A stretch of 45,376 bases of DNA from a virus. How positions within the stretch are numbered: the first letter of the stretch is position 1; each line of letters opens with the position of its first letter. Both the position numbers and the translations under genes were made by a program. Shown here one piece after another: positions 1 to 8,212 of this stretch. The notes beneath the pieces were generated by a model. That model was not told the DNA's origin and did no database searches. It saw only the letters and a list, made by a program, of their open reading frames with translations. The DNA is taken from the IMG/VR virus record IMGVR_UViG_3300027792_000031, positions 1 to 45,376 of that record; one strand, written 5' to 3'.

Positions 1-57
1 GCAAATAAGGTTATTTATCATATCATAATAGAAATAGAGGCAGTTGCTTACAGTTAG
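1..57 (+). CDS. C-terminal end of tail-terminator-like protein (gene continues from the other end of the window)
   Basis: The first 18 codons are open in frame 1 and end in TAG at 55-57. The peptide (ANKVIYHIIIEIEAVAYS) aligns with the last residues of the 69-2081 product (ENQVVYVKKMEIYVLHYYL). That product's C-terminal domain is also homologous to the incomplete gene at 45004-45376. I infer that this is the missing end of the 45004 gene, so the window is a circular or circularly permuted molecule cut inside this gene. An alternative is a separate third paralogue cut by the window edge. Confidence 0.7.
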   Translation, partial: ANKVIYHIIIEIEAVAYS

Positions 58-68
58 GTGAAAAAAAA

Positions 69-2081
69 ATGACATGGGCAGACAGCGATTATACATACAG
101 AAAAAAAATAACTGTTGACCATACGAAGGTTAAAGCAGATTTAATAAATTATCCAATGCTTATTTATGTAACAGATGCAGACTTAAAAGACGTTGCAAAT
201 AGCGGACATGTCGAATCTGAATTTGGATATGACATATGTTTTTATGATTCAACAAACACAACAAAATTAAAACACGAATTGGTGACATATACTAAAACAA
301 CAGGAAAAATAGAAGCATATGTAAAAATAGACACACTAGATACAGATGCAGACACAGAGATATATATGTATTATGGAAATGATGATATTGTTACAACTCA
401 AAATTCAACAGATACGTGGAATTCTAATTATATTTTTGTGCATCACTTGAAAGATTTAACAACAAGCACAACTGCGGATAGCACAGCAAACTCTTTCACA
501 GGAACAAAAACAGCAGCAAATGGTCCGGCAGAAACAACTGGTTATATAGAAAAAGGTCAAAGTTTTGATGGTAGCGATGATTGGATAAATATTGGAGACA
601 ATGATAAGTTAACGCCAACTAAACATACAATATCGTTTATAATAAAACCAAACACACAAGTAGTTTCTACTGCTTATTTATTTGCAAAAGAAGGTCCACG
701 ATATTCAACAAATGTTGAGACAAGATGTTATTTTTACAGTTCAGCAGTTCATTATAACGTAATGAGAAAAGATGGTGGATATATAGGTAGAAAAGATTCA
801 GATGGAATGACAACATTAGGAACTTCTGATTTTCACCTTCTTACAATGGTATGGGATGGTGGAACTTCAAATTCTTCATTAAAAATATACATAGATGGTC
901 AACAAGTAGATGATGCAGATGCGGGTGGTGCAGCATTTACTGGAATAGTAAACACAGTTGCAAATTTTGGAATAGGAACAAATCCATATAATCCACCTGC
1001 ATATTGTTGGAAAGGTATAGTAGATGAAGCACGGTTTTCTAAAACAGACTACGCACAAACCTGGATAGAGACTGAATATAATAATATATTTTCACCAGGC
1101 ACGTTCATGGATTTTGACATCGAGGAAATCGAATCTGCCGGAACTGATTACACTGTAATATTATCAGATTCTTTTTCAATAGCAGAATCACTATCAACAT
1201 TAAAAGGAACTGGGTATTCACGAAGTCTGTCTGACACACTAACAATATTAGAATCATTGGTGACATTAAGCGGAATTGGACACACTCGTAATTTAACTGA
1301 ACTATTAACAATTTCAGAATCACTAACTAGACAATCTGAATATAAAAGAAGTATAACAGACACATTAACAATCGCTGAATCTTTATTAAAACAGAGTGGA
1401 TATAATAAATCTCTATCTGATTCTATTTCAATATCAGAATCACTTTCAAAAATACATGGAATAAACGTATTACTATCAGACACATTATCAATATCAGATA
1501 GTTTCTCAAGGCAGGTAGACTATAAAAGAGTCATATCTGATATATTAACAATAAAAGATAAATTAGTAAAAACATATACCCCAGGTTCAACTATCATATA
1601 TGATTTCTTCGACCCAAGGATAACAATAAGAAATACAATAGCAAATGTATTTGATTTATTCTTAACTGGTGATACGCAAAAAGCAATAGAAGTGACATAC
1701 AATGGAAATGATATTCAGATACCAATATATTTAGTTGAGGAAACAAAATCAAACAACTCACCATTACCACCAATGCCTTTTATAGAATTAGGGTTATCAT
1801 GCGGTGCTGAACCGGTTAATGTTCTTGCGACAGGTAGAAAAAGAGTTGCAAGAGTTACAGCAACAATATATTATACAAAAAATGACGATGTAGACCAAAT
1901 AGCATTTGGTAAATTAATATCAGATGAACTATGTAATCTGATAAGAACGTATCAGTGTAGTATGTTTGCAATTGATTTTATAAATGTAAACAACACTGGT
2001 AGAGTAATTGAGGAATATAGAGAGAATCAAGTTGTGTATGTTAAAAAAATGGAGATATATGTATTACACTACTATTTGTAA
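69..2081 (+). CDS. DUF2341/LamG adhesin-like protein with Ser-rich repeats and a tail-terminator-like C-terminal domain
   Basis: This is a 670-residue mosaic protein. Residues 1-115 match DUF2341 (tryptophan and YRKKITVD start, later IEAYVKIDTL and MYYGN). Residues 130-350 look like a LamG/concanavalin-A jelly roll (QSFDGSDDWINIG, TISFIIKPN), which usually binds glycans. Residues 365-510 hold seven imperfect repeats of 20-22 residues built on LSDTLTIxESL, probably an extended stalk. The last 150 residues are homologous to the 45004 product. The gene lies directly upstream of tail genes and has an aggtga RBS that overlaps the previous stop codon. I infer a virion-attached host-recognition protein anchored by a neck or tail domain. 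Domain names rest on recognition of sequence patterns, not on a search. Confidence 0.75.
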   Translation: MTWADSDYTYRKKITVDHTKVKADLINYPMLIYVTDADLKDVANSGHVESEFGYDICFYDSTNTTKLKHELVTYTKTTGKIEAYVKIDTLDTDADTEIYMYYGNDDIVTTQNSTDTWNSNYIFVHHLKDLTTSTTADSTANSFTGTKTAANGPAETTGYIEKGQSFDGSDDWINIGDNDKLTPTKHTISFIIKPNTQVVSTAYLFAKEGPRYSTNVETRCYFYSSAVHYNVMRKDGGYIGRKDSDGMTTLGTSDFHLLTMVWDGGTSNSSLKIYIDGQQVDDADAGGAAFTGIVNTVANFGIGTNPYNPPAYCWKGIVDEARFSKTDYAQTWIETEYNNIFSPGTFMDFDIEEIESAGTDYTVILSDSFSIAESLSTLKGTGYSRSLSDTLTILESLVTLSGIGHTRNLTELLTISESLTRQSEYKRSITDTLTIAESLLKQSGYNKSLSDSISISESLSKIHGINVLLSDTLSISDSFSRQVDYKRVISDILTIKDKLVKTYTPGSTIIYDFFDPRITIRNTIANVFDLFLTGDTQKAIEVTYNGNDIQIPIYLVEETKSNNSPLPPMPFIELGLSCGAEPVNVLATGRKRVARVTATIYYTKNDDVDQIAFGKLISDELCNLIRTYQCSMFAIDFINVNNTGRVIEEYRENQVVYVKKMEIYVLHYYL

Positions 2082-2100
2082 GAAATTGGAGGAATAAAAA

Positions 2101-2571
2101 ATGTCGTTAAGCGAAAAATCAAAGTTAGCAACAAGTGTTGTTCATGTGGAATTAATAGGTCCAGATGGTCAACTGAAAGAAGAAAGATGGGTGCATAACA
2201 CGATAACAAATGCAGGGGATGCTCACGTTGCAGACCAAATGAGTGATGGTGGAGAAAATGCAATGTCTCATATGGCTATTGGTGATGATGATGACCCCGC
2301 ACCCGCAGCAGGTGACACAACATTGAATAATGAGATAGACAGAAACGCCCTAACAAGTAAAACGCAAGGTGCAGGTGGAGATGACAACGATGTAATATAC
2401 GTTGGAGATTGGGCAGCAGGTGATGGAACAAATGCAAACATAGTTGAGGCAGGAATATTTAACGCTGCTGCTGCCGGAACAATGTTATGTCGTGCAAAGT
2501 TTACTGCGGTAAATAAGGGTGCTGCTGACACATTAAAAATAACCTGGACAGTCACATTTGGTGCATCATAA
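2101..2571 (+). CDS. Tail fibre/appendage-like structural protein
   Basis: A 156-residue protein with no cysteine-rich or membrane segment. Its C-terminal half (VEAGIFNAAAAGTMLCRAKF, then TLKITWTVTF) has the pattern of a phage structural family in which an AGIFN...GTMLAR...TLTITWTITF block closes a beta-sandwich. The Ala/Gly/Asp-rich middle is typical of flexible fibre proteins. A strong RBS (ttggagg) lies 7 nt before the ATG. It sits between the adhesin and the tail tube gene, so a role in the virion tail is likely, but its exact place is inferred only from position. Confidence 0.6.
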   Translation: MSLSEKSKLATSVVHVELIGPDGQLKEERWVHNTITNAGDAHVADQMSDGGENAMSHMAIGDDDDPAPAAGDTTLNNEIDRNALTSKTQGAGGDDNDVIYVGDWAAGDGTNANIVEAGIFNAAAAGTMLCRAKFTAVNKGAADTLKITWTVTFGAS

Positions 2572-2601
2572 TTAGAATAAAATTAAAGGAGGAAAAAAAC
2601 A

Positions 2602-3489
2602 ATGGCAAGTTTAGGACTTCCCTTTCAAGGGGAAATAAGATATTATGTAGAATCTGGATATTGTGTATGTGGTGAACCGACACAAACAGGATTACCAATA
2701 TCAATTAAGGTTCTTGATGCAAGAGTTAGTCTTGCGGATAAACACAAAGGACTTCGTGGAATAGACCAACCTTCCGTGTGTTATCTGCTCGAACAGTGCG
2801 AAGATTGGAGTTTCCATCTTGAGTATATTCCGCAATGTGGTGATACACTCGCAGAGGATGCTTTCGTTAGTGACCCAAGTGATTGCACACGAAAATCAAT
2901 TACTTTCTATCTGCAAACAAATGCATGTTTAGGTAGTGACCAGACCATATACAAAATCTGCGGTTCAGTTGGTAAGACTTGGAGAATTTCATCGAGTATT
3001 AACAACGAGTATATCTACACGATGGACTTTGATGTTTGTAGTGTTGTTACAGAATCTAGTGCAACTGGTTCAACTCCAACACCACTAGCAGGTGCGATAT
3101 GTGCCTTTAACATTGCAGGTTCTATCGAAGATGGTTCTGGAAATCCACTCGCTTATATCACGAACTCGATTGACGTAACTATTGATACCGGAGTTAAATC
3201 ATACTTCGACCACGATTCTCTAGTAAAACAATATGCAATACCTGGGGAACTTTCAGTATCAGGTTCAGTTGACATATCACTCGATGAGGGTGGTGGTGTC
3301 CATCTTTCCGATGTTGTGAATCAAGCGGTGTTCGACATAGTATTATCTCTTGGGTCTACTGGATGTCCAGAGATAACATTAGAGGACTGTCAATGGAAAT
3401 CGTCTGAAATTGATGTGAATATATCCGGTGATATAATGAAAGAATCCGCACCGTTTACTGCACACACTTTTTCATACGCAACAGTGTAG
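2602..3489 (+). CDS. Probable major tail tube protein, cysteine-rich
   Basis: A 295-residue protein in the usual tail-tube position, before the two tail assembly chaperones and the tape measure. It has the strongest RBS type in the window (aaaggaggaaaa) and a terminator hairpin right after its stop. Its codon choice is more G+C-rich than that of its neighbours, as also seen in the major capsid gene; all three signs suggest very high expression. The C-terminal half has beta-strand blocks (VTIDTGVKSYF, AIPGELSVSGSVDISLD) typical of tube proteins. It contains 12 cysteines (about 4 percent), unusual for this role. The assignment is by context plus composition; no catalytic motif is expected. Confidence 0.65.
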   Translation: MASLGLPFQGEIRYYVESGYCVCGEPTQTGLPISIKVLDARVSLADKHKGLRGIDQPSVCYLLEQCEDWSFHLEYIPQCGDTLAEDAFVSDPSDCTRKSITFYLQTNACLGSDQTIYKICGSVGKTWRISSSINNEYIYTMDFDVCSVVTESSATGSTPTPLAGAICAFNIAGSIEDGSGNPLAYITNSIDVTIDTGVKSYFDHDSLVKQYAIPGELSVSGSVDISLDEGGGVHLSDVVNQAVFDIVLSLGSTGCPEITLEDCQWKSSEIDVNISGDIMKESAPFTAHTFSYATV

Positions 3490-3503
3490 AGGGGAAACCC
3501 TCT
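3488..3503 (+). terminator. Hairpin terminator after tail tube gene
   Basis: A perfect 6-bp stem AGAGGG/CCCTCT is closed by a GAAA (GNRA-type) tetraloop and followed by the T-rich stretch tctattattcttt. It overlaps the stop codon of the tube gene and probably attenuates transcription into the chaperone and tape measure genes. Confidence 0.65.
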
Positions 3504-3527
3504 CTATTATTCTTTCGTGGGAATAGA

Positions 3528-3544
3528 ATCCGTTCAACTCGGAT
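3528..3544 (+). promoter_or_regulatory. 5-bp hairpin with TTCAACT loop upstream of tail chaperone
   Basis: The stem ATCCG/CGGAT encloses the 7-nt loop TTCAACT, 20 nt before the chaperone ATG. The same loop with a different stem occurs at 43383-43401, in the same setting (after a terminator and shortly before a start codon). Conservation of the loop with changed stem bases suggests a structured RNA element, perhaps a processing or translation control site. Function is unknown. Confidence 0.4.
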
Positions 3545-3564
3545 GAAAGGATTTGAGGTAAATC

Positions 3565-3894
3565 ATGTCTAAAAAGTATAGTGTTAAGTTCGTAAATGGA
3601 GGAAAACCATTCGATATGCCAGAGTGGACCGTAGCAAAGCACGAAGATTTTTTAAATGAAATGCTGCCATATGAAGAAAAAGTAAAATTAAACATTTTGA
3701 AAAAAGATGACTTTGATAAAATATTCCGAGCAAAGATGGTTCTGAAAACCTTAACAGAGATAGATAGTAAAGTTACAGAAAAAGATTTGATGTCACTACA
3801 TCCAGACGATTTCATATCACTATGGATGGCAGTATATAATTCTGGAAAAAAGGGTATCGAAGTGAACACGCAGGATTTTCAGAAAGGGGAGTAG
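3565..3894 (+). CDS. Tail assembly chaperone, upstream frame (gpG-like)
   Basis: A 109-residue acidic/basic helical protein placed between the tail tube and the tape measure, where nearly all long-tailed phages encode a tail assembly chaperone. Sequence similarity to named families is not obvious; the call rests on position, size and the frameshift site. The RBS is weak (ttgaggta, 8 nt before ATG). At codons 95-96 the gene carries a classical A AAA AAG slippery heptamer, and the -1 frame stays open into the next gene. Normal termination gives the 109-residue form; a -1 shift would give a fusion of about 187 residues, as for lambda gpG/gpGT. Confidence 0.65.
   Translation: MSKKYSVKFVNGGKPFDMPEWTVAKHEDFLNEMLPYEEKVKLNILKKDDFDKIFRAKMVLKTLTEIDSKVTEKDLMSLHPDDFISLWMAVYNSGKKGIEVNTQDFQKGE
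3846..3852 (+). other. Programmed -1 frameshift site (A AAA AAG)
   Basis: The heptamer A AAA AAG is in the zero frame of the upstream chaperone gene (codons GGA AAA AAG GGT). After a -1 shift the reading continues GGG TAT CGA AGT without any stop into the ORF that starts at 3906. A hairpin GGGGA/TCCCC at 3886-3901 lies 33 nt downstream and may or may not help. A AAA AAG is a well-established bacterial -1 site; its use in an archaeal host is inference. Confidence 0.65.
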
Positions 3895-3905
3895 AATCCC
3901 CTGAA

Positions 3906-4127
3906 ATGACATTAGAGGAACAATTAAAAAATATCATAGAATGGAGATATAAAATATATCTCTCGGTTGGAAATATGTCTGATATATTACATATGTCATA
4001 TTATGATTTTAGAGGGGTTATAAATCAGATGATATATGAAAATAAACCATCAGACAGAAAATACCGAAAACTATCAAATACCCAAAAAGGTATGATTGAA
4101 AAAATTAAACAATTAAAAAAACGGTGA
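3906..4127 (+). CDS. Tail assembly chaperone, downstream frame (gpT-like)
   Basis: A 73-residue basic helical ORF with no convincing RBS of its own, since its ATG lies 12 nt after the upstream stop with no GGAG or GGTG motif at the right distance. The absence of an RBS and the open -1 frame reaching back through 3852 indicate that it is mainly made as the C-terminal part of a frameshift fusion. Its stop codon lies inside the GGTGAT ribosome binding site of the tape measure gene, so the two are translationally linked. It could also be expressed separately as a small helical protein. Confidence 0.6.
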   Translation: MTLEEQLKNIIEWRYKIYLSVGNMSDILHMSYYDFRGVINQMIYENKPSDRKYRKLSNTQKGMIEKIKQLKKR

Positions 4128-4132
4128 TTTAA

Positions 4133-7093
4133 ATGGGAGATGACGTAACCAAAAGGATAACGATACAATACAATGATAACGGTAGTATAAAAAAGATGAC
4201 GGAACAGACCCAACAGTTAAACCGTGAAACTGGAAAGTTAGTTACCACAATGAACGTAGATGTTGGAAAAGGATTAACCACCGTTAAACAAACAACGACA
4301 GATGCAAGTAAGGGAATGTCAACATTGGGTAGTGTTGCCAATTCAACTATGATGAGATTCATAGGATTAAATGCAATCATTGGTTACGCACAACAGGGTT
4401 TTCAGGAATTGAAACAATGGGTAAACGATAGTGTTGAATCTTTTCGTTCATTTGAAAAACAAATGGCAGAAGTAAGTTCAATCTTAGATAATACAACTAG
4501 AGATTCACTACCTTCATTAGAAGTTGGAATTACAAATCTTTCAGTTAAATACGGACAGGCAGTTGGTGATTTAACAAAAGGATTGTATGAAATAGTGTCG
4601 GCAGCATTCGAAGTTAACGATGCAATGGACCTATTAAATACTGTAACCAAGGCATCTATCGCAGGTCTAACGAGTGTAACAACTGCTGCAAAGACATTTA
4701 CTGGTGTGCTGAATGCATATGGTCTATCTGCATCACACGCTGCTGAATATTCAGACATGATGTTCGAAGCGGTAATTCGTGGTAATTTCGTATTTGCTGA
4801 TTTAGAAAGTTCATTAGGTTACGTTACACCAATTGCTGCAAGTGCGGGAATTGAATTTAAAGAAGTCGCTGCTGCACTAGCAACTGCAACGAGACAAGGA
4901 CAACACATAGATTCAGTTACTAGAGGTCTTGGTCTTTTAATCCAGGGGATAATAGACCCAACAAAAGAAGCAGCAGATGCAGCAGCAAAATACGGGATAG
5001 ACATGTCTGCGACAGCACTACGAGCAAACGGTTTAAAGGGATTCTTGGAACAACTAAGTGTAGCAACGAGTAAATATGGAACACAGATACTACCTCAATT
5101 AATTGGAAACATGAGAAGTTTAAGAGTTGCTTTAGCATTAGCAAGTGAAACTGGTCTGAAAGGTTTCACCGAAGATATGTATTTAATGGAAACTGCAACT
5201 GGTAAAACCGATGCTGCTCTTACTCAAATGATGAACACTCAACAACAGATGGCAGATATTCTTTCACAATCTATGGAAAAGGTAAATAGAGGAATCGGTG
5301 AAGCATGGACCGGTTTCGACATGTGGTGGAAGAAAGCACAACTATGGTGGGGAACTTTCTTTTCAGGTGGAAATGCAGACGAGGCACTTCAAAGATTCGA
5401 TTCATCTATTGAGGCAATAAGGCAATCGTATATTAAAAACTTAATAGAACCTGCAAAGAAAGGAGAACCAACTATATTTGAGAAACTAATTAGTGGTGTT
5501 TCGATAGGAAAAGCACTACCGATGGACACAATCAACAAATATCTAACTCTTGCTGATAAAATAGAAAGTAGTAATAAAAAACTAACTGCATCGGCACAAG
5601 CACGTGAGGCATTAGAATCATTGCAATATCAAACGAGTAAACCAACTGGTGATTTTTGGAATACAAAAAAACCATCTGAAATGACAGTCGGTGATTATCA
5701 AAAACGTGGTATGGTAGATGAAAACACACTTAATGTTGTAAACACACGATTAAAGGAACTAGGGATGGAATTAATAACAGATAAAACACTCGTTTCAGAA
5801 TTAGCAAATGTAATGGGAAAATTAAACAGTGCAAATGTTGAAGCAACTGGAATACTAGAAAACTTAATCTCACAGGAATCGGATTTAAGACCAACGATAG
5901 ACGGAGTTGTTACAGCATTTGAAGATATGGCAAGTTCAATAAATGAAAGTAAAATAACTATTATCTCATTGCAGAGTGAAATGGTAACATTACAAGAAAA
6001 CATACAAGAAATGGGAGATTCACTTGCAATAATGCAAGTTGAAAAACCATTTGCAAAGTTTCAAGAATACGCAAGTATGGCAGCAAAGTATGGTGGTCAA
6101 TACATAGACGAACTATCTGGAACATTTGATGCATACGGAAATAGTATGGCAGATGTTATCAATATCATATATGAATATAACTCTGCGTTAGAAGAACAGA
6201 AAAAAGAGACAAAAGAGGCAGAAAAGGCATCGAAGGATTTACAAATTCAAATGGCATTTAACAATATTGAAATGCTTAAATTACAATTGATTGGGATGAT
6301 TAGACGTAGAGGAAACACAAGAGCAGAACAAAGACAGATGAAACAACTAGAAATAGAAAACACAAAACTACGAATAGAAGAAATGAAAAGACAGTATGAT
6401 GCAGAGGTTTCAAACAACGATGCAGTAAATTCAGAGAAAGAGGAAGCATATAATGAGGCACAGTTTATCTATCAAAGATACGTTGATTCAGAACAGTTTG
6501 CAATATGGAAATTAAAAGAATCGAGAGATGATGATATTGCAGATTTGGTTTCACACATTGCACAAGAAAAAGAGGCATTAGCAACAAGAACAATTAATTT
6601 AGAAAATGAATACACAAAATTAAAAACAATGCAGACATTATACGGTAGTTCTTTAATAGCAGTTGCCAATGACCCATCGTTAGCATCAGCATATAAACAA
6701 CTATTAGGAACTACTGCTATTGAAGATGCAAGAAACTCATATGCAGAATATCTCAACTTCATTAAAACAAATAATGTTTCTGGTATGGATATAACATCAC
6801 CAACAACGACAACACCATCTCCAATATCAAAAGTTAAAGACTTTATAAGACAGATAAGAGGTTACGCAGATGGAACAGACTACGTTCCAGAAACAGGATT
6901 GTATAAGTTACATCAAGGTGAGGCAGTAATACCAAAAGGTGAAAATGGTGGTTCTGCCGGAGTTACTATAAACATAAATAATCCAGTTGTTCAAAATCCC
7001 GCAGATATTTCAAAACTTGCCAATGCGTTAGAAAATGTAGTGAGGGCAAATCTAGTTGACAAACAAACAGGCAAGAGCAAGTATAGGATGTGA
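4133..7093 (+). CDS. Tail tape measure protein (TP901 core type)
   Basis: A 986-residue protein and the longest gene in the window. Residues 105-330 match the TP901/PhageMin tail core (VSSILDNTTRDSL, DLTKGLYEIVSAAFEV, AAKTFTGVLNAYGL, DLESSLGYVTPIAASAGIEF, LGLLIQGIIDPTKEA). Residues 640-880 are long charged helices, and the C-terminus has the glycine-rich YADGTDYVPETGLYKLHQGEAV block frequent in tape measure proteins. No cysteine was found. By the usual scaling of about 1.5 angstrom per residue the tail would be near 150 nm. It is translated from GGTGAT overlapping the chaperone stop, and its order after the chaperones is the canonical one. Confidence 0.92.
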   Translation: MGDDVTKRITIQYNDNGSIKKMTEQTQQLNRETGKLVTTMNVDVGKGLTTVKQTTTDASKGMSTLGSVANSTMMRFIGLNAIIGYAQQGFQELKQWVNDSVESFRSFEKQMAEVSSILDNTTRDSLPSLEVGITNLSVKYGQAVGDLTKGLYEIVSAAFEVNDAMDLLNTVTKASIAGLTSVTTAAKTFTGVLNAYGLSASHAAEYSDMMFEAVIRGNFVFADLESSLGYVTPIAASAGIEFKEVAAALATATRQGQHIDSVTRGLGLLIQGIIDPTKEAADAAAKYGIDMSATALRANGLKGFLEQLSVATSKYGTQILPQLIGNMRSLRVALALASETGLKGFTEDMYLMETATGKTDAALTQMMNTQQQMADILSQSMEKVNRGIGEAWTGFDMWWKKAQLWWGTFFSGGNADEALQRFDSSIEAIRQSYIKNLIEPAKKGEPTIFEKLISGVSIGKALPMDTINKYLTLADKIESSNKKLTASAQAREALESLQYQTSKPTGDFWNTKKPSEMTVGDYQKRGMVDENTLNVVNTRLKELGMELITDKTLVSELANVMGKLNSANVEATGILENLISQESDLRPTIDGVVTAFEDMASSINESKITIISLQSEMVTLQENIQEMGDSLAIMQVEKPFAKFQEYASMAAKYGGQYIDELSGTFDAYGNSMADVINIIYEYNSALEEQKKETKEAEKASKDLQIQMAFNNIEMLKLQLIGMIRRRGNTRAEQRQMKQLEIENTKLRIEEMKRQYDAEVSNNDAVNSEKEEAYNEAQFIYQRYVDSEQFAIWKLKESRDDDIADLVSHIAQEKEALATRTINLENEYTKLKTMQTLYGSSLIAVANDPSLASAYKQLLGTTAIEDARNSYAEYLNFIKTNNVSGMDITSPTTTTPSPISKVKDFIRQIRGYADGTDYVPETGLYKLHQGEAVIPKGENGGSAGVTININNPVVQNPADISKLANALENVVRANLVDKQTGKSKYRM

Positions 7094-7098
7094 TTTAA

Positions 7099-7638
7099 AT
7101 GGTGAGAATCGGTTCTATAAATGGAACGATAAGACCCGCAGTTCCTTGGTTAGAGTTCTATGCAGGACAGACTAGCACAGCAACGGTTTCACCAGATTGG
7201 AATAACATTATGTGGGAATACTGGCAAGATGAGCAACTAGTAATATGCACATCTGATTTTGAATATCAGACAGATGATGTTGAAGGAAGAATAAAAGTTA
7301 ACACATCTGGTCTTTATTTAATAACATTAGAATTAGGTTTCACAGATGGTCAAAAAGCAGCATACGTTCTTACTAGATTTTTAATAAACGGTGATGAAAT
7401 AGTTGGAACGAGAGCAAGTGCATCAATATCAGCACAAGATAAATTAATATATATAACATCATCTCGAACATTGTATATCGAAGCAGGAGACATATTAACA
7501 TTTCAATATACAACAGATAGTGATTCTGTATCATTTACTGACAATAATCATGGTAGATTACGAATACAATTCATCCCAATGTTGGGGTGGAATAACAATA
7601 CTGGTGGAAGTGTAGTAAATAGAGGAATAAGGCGATAA
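7099..7638 (+). CDS. Tail protein with C1q/TNF-like jelly roll
   Basis: A 179-residue protein whose pattern of short beta strands (GRIKVNTSGLYLITLELGF, FLINGDEIVG, TLYIEAGDILTFQYTTDSD, RLRIQFIPM) is that of C1q/TNF-like domains found in phage tail spikes and exosporium proteins. Such domains trimerise and often bind sugars or proteins. It begins 6 nt after the tape measure stop, with a GTGAT RBS, and belongs to the distal-tail operon. A receptor-binding or baseplate role is inferred from fold pattern and position. Confidence 0.55.
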   Translation: MVRIGSINGTIRPAVPWLEFYAGQTSTATVSPDWNNIMWEYWQDEQLVICTSDFEYQTDDVEGRIKVNTSGLYLITLELGFTDGQKAAYVLTRFLINGDEIVGTRASASISAQDKLIYITSSRTLYIEAGDILTFQYTTDSDSVSFTDNNHGRLRIQFIPMLGWNNNTGGSVVNRGIRR

Positions 7639-7639
7639 T

Positions 7640-8212
7640 ATGTCAAGTGATTTACCATTTTATGAAACGCTATATGGTATTTATGTGAACCATTGGAAAT
7701 GGACATATGGTAGTGGTGAGTTCGTTGATGCTCATTACATGCTAACAAAAGAATATCTCAACGAGGGTTGTTTAACGACAGATTATACTTCAATCAGTGC
7801 AGGAACTAATACATTTAAGTTTCTTTATCCTTACTGGATTAAAAAGAAATACTATATAGAGGGAGAAGTTGAGGGTCATTTTTCTATTGCAGCGAATACC
7901 GATGACGGAACGATAGAAACATACGAATTAAAAGTAATGAAAGTAGATGACCTTGGAAATACTAGCCAGATAGGCACTACAGGTGTAATAACTTTGAATT
8001 ACACATTAACGTGGGATGCGGGTCTTTCAGTTGGTGACGAACTAGTTGTTCCATTTTTCATAGACATAACACCAGAGATTGAGATGCTCGATAGAGAAAG
8101 GATATACGTTGAAATTATAATTGTTTCAACGGCAGGAAATTTAATATTATATCACTCAAATGATGCAACGTGGCAAGACATAAAAATAAGTATTCCATTT
8201 AGAGGTATTTAG
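7640..8212 (+). CDS. Baseplate/tail protein of unknown family
   Basis: A 190-residue, probably all-beta protein (EGEVEGHFSIAANTDDGTIE, ELKVMKVDDLG, ISIPFRGI) without recognisable catalytic residues. It starts one base after the stop of the jelly-roll gene and abuts the next gene, so it is part of the same translated block. Aromatic residues are frequent, as in carbohydrate-binding or baseplate proteins. I do not recognise the family; the tail assignment is from position after the tape measure gene. Confidence 0.5.
   Translation: MSSDLPFYETLYGIYVNHWKWTYGSGEFVDAHYMLTKEYLNEGCLTTDYTSISAGTNTFKFLYPYWIKKKYYIEGEVEGHFSIAANTDDGTIETYELKVMKVDDLGNTSQIGTTGVITLNYTLTWDAGLSVGDELVVPFFIDITPEIEMLDRERIYVEIIIVSTAGNLILYHSNDATWQDIKISIPFRGI

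Noticed and set aside
1148-1483. Antisense ORF opposite the adhesin repeats
   Set aside because: Its apparent repeats mirror the Ser-rich repeats of the true gene on the plus strand.
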